Shown: positions 61,625 to 64,000 of the stretch, one piece after another
How the letters are laid out: each line of letters opens with the position of its first letter
Numbering within the stretch: the stretch's first letter is position 1
From: Rhodobacteraceae bacterium Alg231-30
Lineage (GTDB): Bacteria > Pseudomonadota > Alphaproteobacteria > Rhodobacterales > Rhodobacteraceae
Reading direction: 5' to 3'
Length of the DNA: 64,000 bases
Assembly (NCBI GenBank): GCA_900143615.1
Contig: FREU01000001.1
Location: 210,767 to 274,766, forward strand
Notes under the pieces: model-generated
The model's input: the letters and a program-made list of their open reading frames with translations, nothing else
What the model was told of the DNA's origin: nothing
Database searches by the model: none
Translations under genes and position numbers: made by a program

Positions 61625-61762
61625 TTACACAAAGATATTTGAGTTGTTGCGATTGCTGGCCATCAAGGCGCGTAGACGGCGCTCGCGTGCTTTTTCTATC
61701 AGTGATTGGAATTCGGTGTTTGCGTTTTCCATGATCTGTTCCTTGTAAATCCGCTTAGGCAT
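61625..61762 (-). CDS. 45-residue small basic protein
   Basis: ATG 61762 has the strong ribosome site TAGGAGG seven bases upstream. The peptide begins MPKRIYKEQIMENANTEFQS, continues LIEKARERRLRALMASNRNN and ends SNIFV. It is highly charged and probably one long helix. No family is recognised. The clean start, stop and Shine-Dalgarno support expression; its function is unknown. Confidence 0.65.
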   Translation of the reverse strand: MPKRIYKEQIMENANTEFQSLIEKARERRLRALMASNRNNSNIFV

Positions 61763-62255
61763 GTGAGCCTCCTATGTTGCGTTGTTGCCCGTGTCATCCA
61801 GTGTGACTTCAGGTTGCTCTTGGAATGCGGCGGAAGTGGCGCGAATTGTGGCGGAAAGGCGGAACTTGCAGGGAAAAGTAAAGACACAGATATTGGTTCT
61901 CGCGCCACATCGGGCGAGGTGAGCTGGCCATTGGCCAGAGCCATTCTGTTTTCGCAGAACCCCCATTAACCGCAGAAAAGCCTGCAGAGCCTGAGCGAAA
62001 ACTGCCTCATCAGCCGGGCGCGAACCTAGCACTGCTCGACCAGCATCCCTTATGCGTGTGCGGGTGCGTGATCGTTAGAAATTGTCATAAACACGCTTCG
62101 TGTTCCGATTGTGGCAGGTGGTGGCAAAATCAGGGAATCATGTCGCAAAAATAAAGGCATGGTTAACGATGATTTTTGCAATGGGTCGCAAACCAAGGTG
62201 TGCAAGCGCAGTGCTAGGTTGCGGATTCGATCCATCGACTTTCTGAACCAACAAC
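61763..62255. other. About 490 bases with no confident gene
   Basis: Frames of 81-87 codons exist on both strands but lack ribosome sites and credible composition. A stem AACACG-CTT-CGTGTT lies at 62090-62104. A minus-strand CtrA half site (TTAACCAT) lies near 62158-62165. Nothing else stands out. Confidence 0.5.
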
Positions 62256-62281
62256 GAAAAAGGGCGCCCGTGCGGACGCCC
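62256..62281 (-). terminator. Rho-independent terminator of asd
   Basis: On the minus strand GGGCGTCC-GCAC-GGGCGCCC (8 bp, one G-U) is followed by TTTTT, 25 bases after the asd stop. Confidence 0.88.
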
Positions 62282-62305
62282 CTCTCAAATTACTATGTGC
62301 TTGGA

Positions 62306-63328
62306 TCAGCCCTTCTTCAGGACTTCACGACCCAGCGTTTCCGCAATCTGCACTGCGTTCAACGCTGCGCCCTTGCGCAGATTATCTGAAACACACCACA
62401 GGTTCAGGCCGTTATCTAGTGTGCTGTCCTGACGGATCCGCGAAATGAAGGTGGCGAAATCGCCAACACATTCTTTGGGGGTGACGTAGCCACCGTCCTC
62501 GCGTTTGTCGATCACCATGACACCTGGAGACTGACGCAGGATATCGCGGGCTTCGTCTTCATCAAGGAACTCTTCGAATTCGATGTTAAGCGCTTCGGAG
62601 TGACCCACAAAGACCGGCACACGTACGCAGGTCGCAGTGACCTTGATCGATGTGTCGATGATCTTTTTGGTTTCCGCGACCATCTTCCACTCTTCTTTGG
62701 TGGAGCCGTCTTCCATGAAAACGTCGATGTGCGGGATCACGTTAAACGCAATCTCCTTGGTGTAGGTTTTTGGCGGCACATCATTGATTGGGTTGTAGAC
62801 CGATTTGGTCTGCTCCCACAGTTCATCCATGCCAGCTTTGCCCGATCCAGACACCGACTGATAGGTCGACACGACGACGCGTTTGATTTTTGCGCGATCA
62901 TGTAGAGGTTTGAGCGCAACAACCATCTGCGCAGTTGAGCAGTTGGGGTTGGCGATGATGTTTTTCTTGGAATAGCCGTGGATTGCGTCGGCGTTGCACT
63001 CGGGCACGATTAGCGGCACGTCGGGATCGTAGCGGTAGAGCGAGCTGTTGTCGATCACAACACAGTTTGCCGCTGCGGCAATTGGAGCGTATTTTTTTGT
63101 CGCATCCGAACCGATCGCAAACAGAGCCATATCCCAGCCAGAGAAATCAAACGTGTCGATGTCCTGCGTCTTGAGCGTCTTGTCGCCAAAGCTTACTTCC
63201 GTACCAAGTGAACGGCGGCTGGCCAGAACGGCGAGCTCATCCACTGGGAACTGACGTTCCTCCAGAATGTTCAGCATTTCGCGGCCCACATTACCAGTGG
63301 CGCCAGCGACAACGACGCGATAACCCAT
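62306..63328 (-). CDS. asd: Aspartate-semialdehyde dehydrogenase
   Basis: Asd reduces aspartyl phosphate to aspartate semialdehyde, feeding lysine, diaminopimelate, threonine and methionine synthesis. The 340-residue protein has the NADP motif VVAGATGNVGREML, the catalytic Cys in IIANPNCSTAQMV, and the substrate-binding VPVFVGHSEALNIEF with the catalytic His. The length and order are those of the Gram-negative enzyme. It is followed by a strong terminator. Confidence 0.96.
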   Translation of the reverse strand: MGYRVVVAGATGNVGREMLNILEERQFPVDELAVLASRRSLGTEVSFGDKTLKTQDIDTFDFSGWDMALFAIGSDATKKYAPIAAAANCVVIDNSSLYRYDPDVPLIVPECNADAIHGYSKKNIIANPNCSTAQMVVALKPLHDRAKIKRVVVSTYQSVSGSGKAGMDELWEQTKSVYNPINDVPPKTYTKEIAFNVIPHIDVFMEDGSTKEEWKMVAETKKIIDTSIKVTATCVRVPVFVGHSEALNIEFEEFLDEDEARDILRQSPGVMVIDKREDGGYVTPKECVGDFATFISRIRQDSTLDNGLNLWCVSDNLRKGAALNAVQIAETLGREVLKKG

Positions 63329-63460
63329 CTCAGGTCTCCATATGTTTAGACGCGCCCTATTAGCCCTGATTGGCCAAAGAAAAAAGAGGGCAAGTCGCGC
63401 TTTTTAGTGAAGTGGCATATTTGCTGACGCGATGAATGGCCTTGAGCAAGTGCGCGCCAG

Positions 63461-64000
63461 TCAGTCCATGCGGTCTTGGGAGAAGCAATAGATCACTGCC
63501 CCGATCAGCACACAGGCGGCCATCACGCCAAAAAGCGTCTGATATGCCAATAGGGAGTTAGTTGGGGCGATGGCGCTATGCAGTTTGCCTGAACCAAATT
63601 GCATGACGCCAACTCCGCCAATACCAAAGAGGTTCATCAGGGTCACGCCACGTCCAGTCAGGTGGGGTGGGAAAAAGCTGCGCGCATGCGCGATGAGCAC
63701 AGGGAACGCCGCACCGCAAAATCCCACAATTGACATCATCAAGACCGATCGCACAGGGCTGGTGTCAGTGTACAAGGCAAGCCCCATCAAAGCCAAAGTG
63801 CCGGTTAGGCTGCCTGTGACGATCACCCATTTGCGGGTGCCAAAAATGCGATCAGATGGGCCATAGCAAAATGTTCCGATGATCATAGCGAGCCCCATCA
63901 CCAGCGTAGCGGTGCCAATCTGATTGGTGGACAAGGTGAAAACATCCGACAGATAGGGCCCGATCCAAAGACCTCGTATGCCAGCAGCGGGCATATAGTT
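63461..64000 (-). CDS. MFS transporter, C-terminal half (5' end outside window)
   Basis: The frame is open to base 64000 and gives about 180 residues with six hydrophobic helices, starting RGLWIGPYLSDVF. This matches helices 7-12 of a major facilitator superfamily transporter: the intracellular loop GPSDRIFGTRKW between two helices carries the second-half DR/GR signature of MFS. Substrate cannot be read. The N-terminal half lies beyond the window. Confidence 0.82.
   Translation of the reverse strand, partial: NYMPAAGIRGLWIGPYLSDVFTLSTNQIGTATLVMGLAMIIGTFCYGPSDRIFGTRKWVIVTGSLTGTLALMGLALYTDTSPVRSVLMMSIVGFCGAAFPVLIAHARSFFPPHLTGRGVTLMNLFGIGGVGVMQFGSGKLHSAIAPTNSLLAYQTLFGVMAACVLIGAVIYCFSQDRMD

Noticed and set aside
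61772..62032. 86-codon minus-strand frame before the small gene
   Set aside because: GTG start without ribosome site; composition changes halfway; another frame in the same DNA is equally open. Left as unassigned.
1..64000. CRISPR arrays, prophage or complete insertion sequences
   Set aside because: No regularly spaced repeats, no phage structural genes and no intact transposase were seen.

Overview
The window is a stretch of chromosome from an alphaproteobacterium of the Roseobacter group (Rhodobacteraceae). The grounds are its typical gene neighbourhoods: ycjX-ycjF, proC-csaA, a yidC-MOSC-engB run, trxB facing an Lrp-type regulator, lgt-midA-pgeF, a form I aerobic CO dehydrogenase cluster, fused sat-cysC, phosphatidylcholine synthase, and DUF2794, UbiK/BMFP and I78-type small proteins. 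LexA (GAAC-N7-GAAC) and CtrA (TTAA-N7-TTAA) sites of alphaproteobacterial type agree with this. No species can be named from the sequence alone.

Layout. 1-3300: the 3' end of tuf, a DUF374 acyltransferase, tRNA-Trp, then a short accessory patch with an IS3-type remnant and an OmpA-domain/caspase-like pair. 3400-7800: an ABC exporter operon (ATPase, FtsX-type permease, HlyD-type adaptor). 8000-10700: ybjN-like, proC, csaA and a 2-hydroxyacid dehydrogenase. 10700-19000: thymidine kinase, a small putative DNA-binding protein with an orphan LuxR regulator, a KAS III-like enzyme, truA, ycjXF and two group III truncated haemoglobins. 19200-26300: ileS, ogt, pcs, a hydroxyisobutyrate-dehydrogenase-like enzyme, and a PepSY/DUF2946 pair. 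26200-33100: engB, MOSC, yidC, a GGDEF/EAL protein, ttcA, an exported unknown and yidD. 33100-38900: a gap with a possible structured small RNA, a sat-cysC gene whose frame runs into a MarR-like domain, an iron-sulfur class III cyclase, and trxB. 38900-42900: Lrp regulator, small protein, pgeF, midA, lgt and ubiK.

43000-51500 is the main metabolic block. It is a CO-oxidation operon on the minus strand: coxC upstream, then coxM, S, L, D, E, F, an overlooked 33-residue frame, and coxG. CoxL carries the form I Cys-Ser-Phe-Arg active-site loop, so the operon probably encodes true CO dehydrogenase with its Mo/Cu maturation factors. Two direct repeats with LytTR-like sequence and spacing lie just upstream of coxM and overlap the end of coxC, the MHYT-LytTR regulator that probably binds them.

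51700-64000: glutathione-dependent formaldehyde dehydrogenase, a lipoprotein inhibitor, a cytochrome c'-like protein, SOS-controlled imuB (without imuA or dnaE2 beside it), DUF2794, a CtrA-box-associated GH16 glycanase, an operon of M17 peptidase, NlpC/P60 and agmatinase-like genes, beta-carbonic anhydrase, a small basic protein, asd, and the C-terminal half of an MFS transporter running off the end. Three small genes (39527-39667, 43466-43567, 61625-61762) were called from Shine-Dalgarno sequence plus reading frame. No CRISPR array, prophage or complete insertion sequence was seen.
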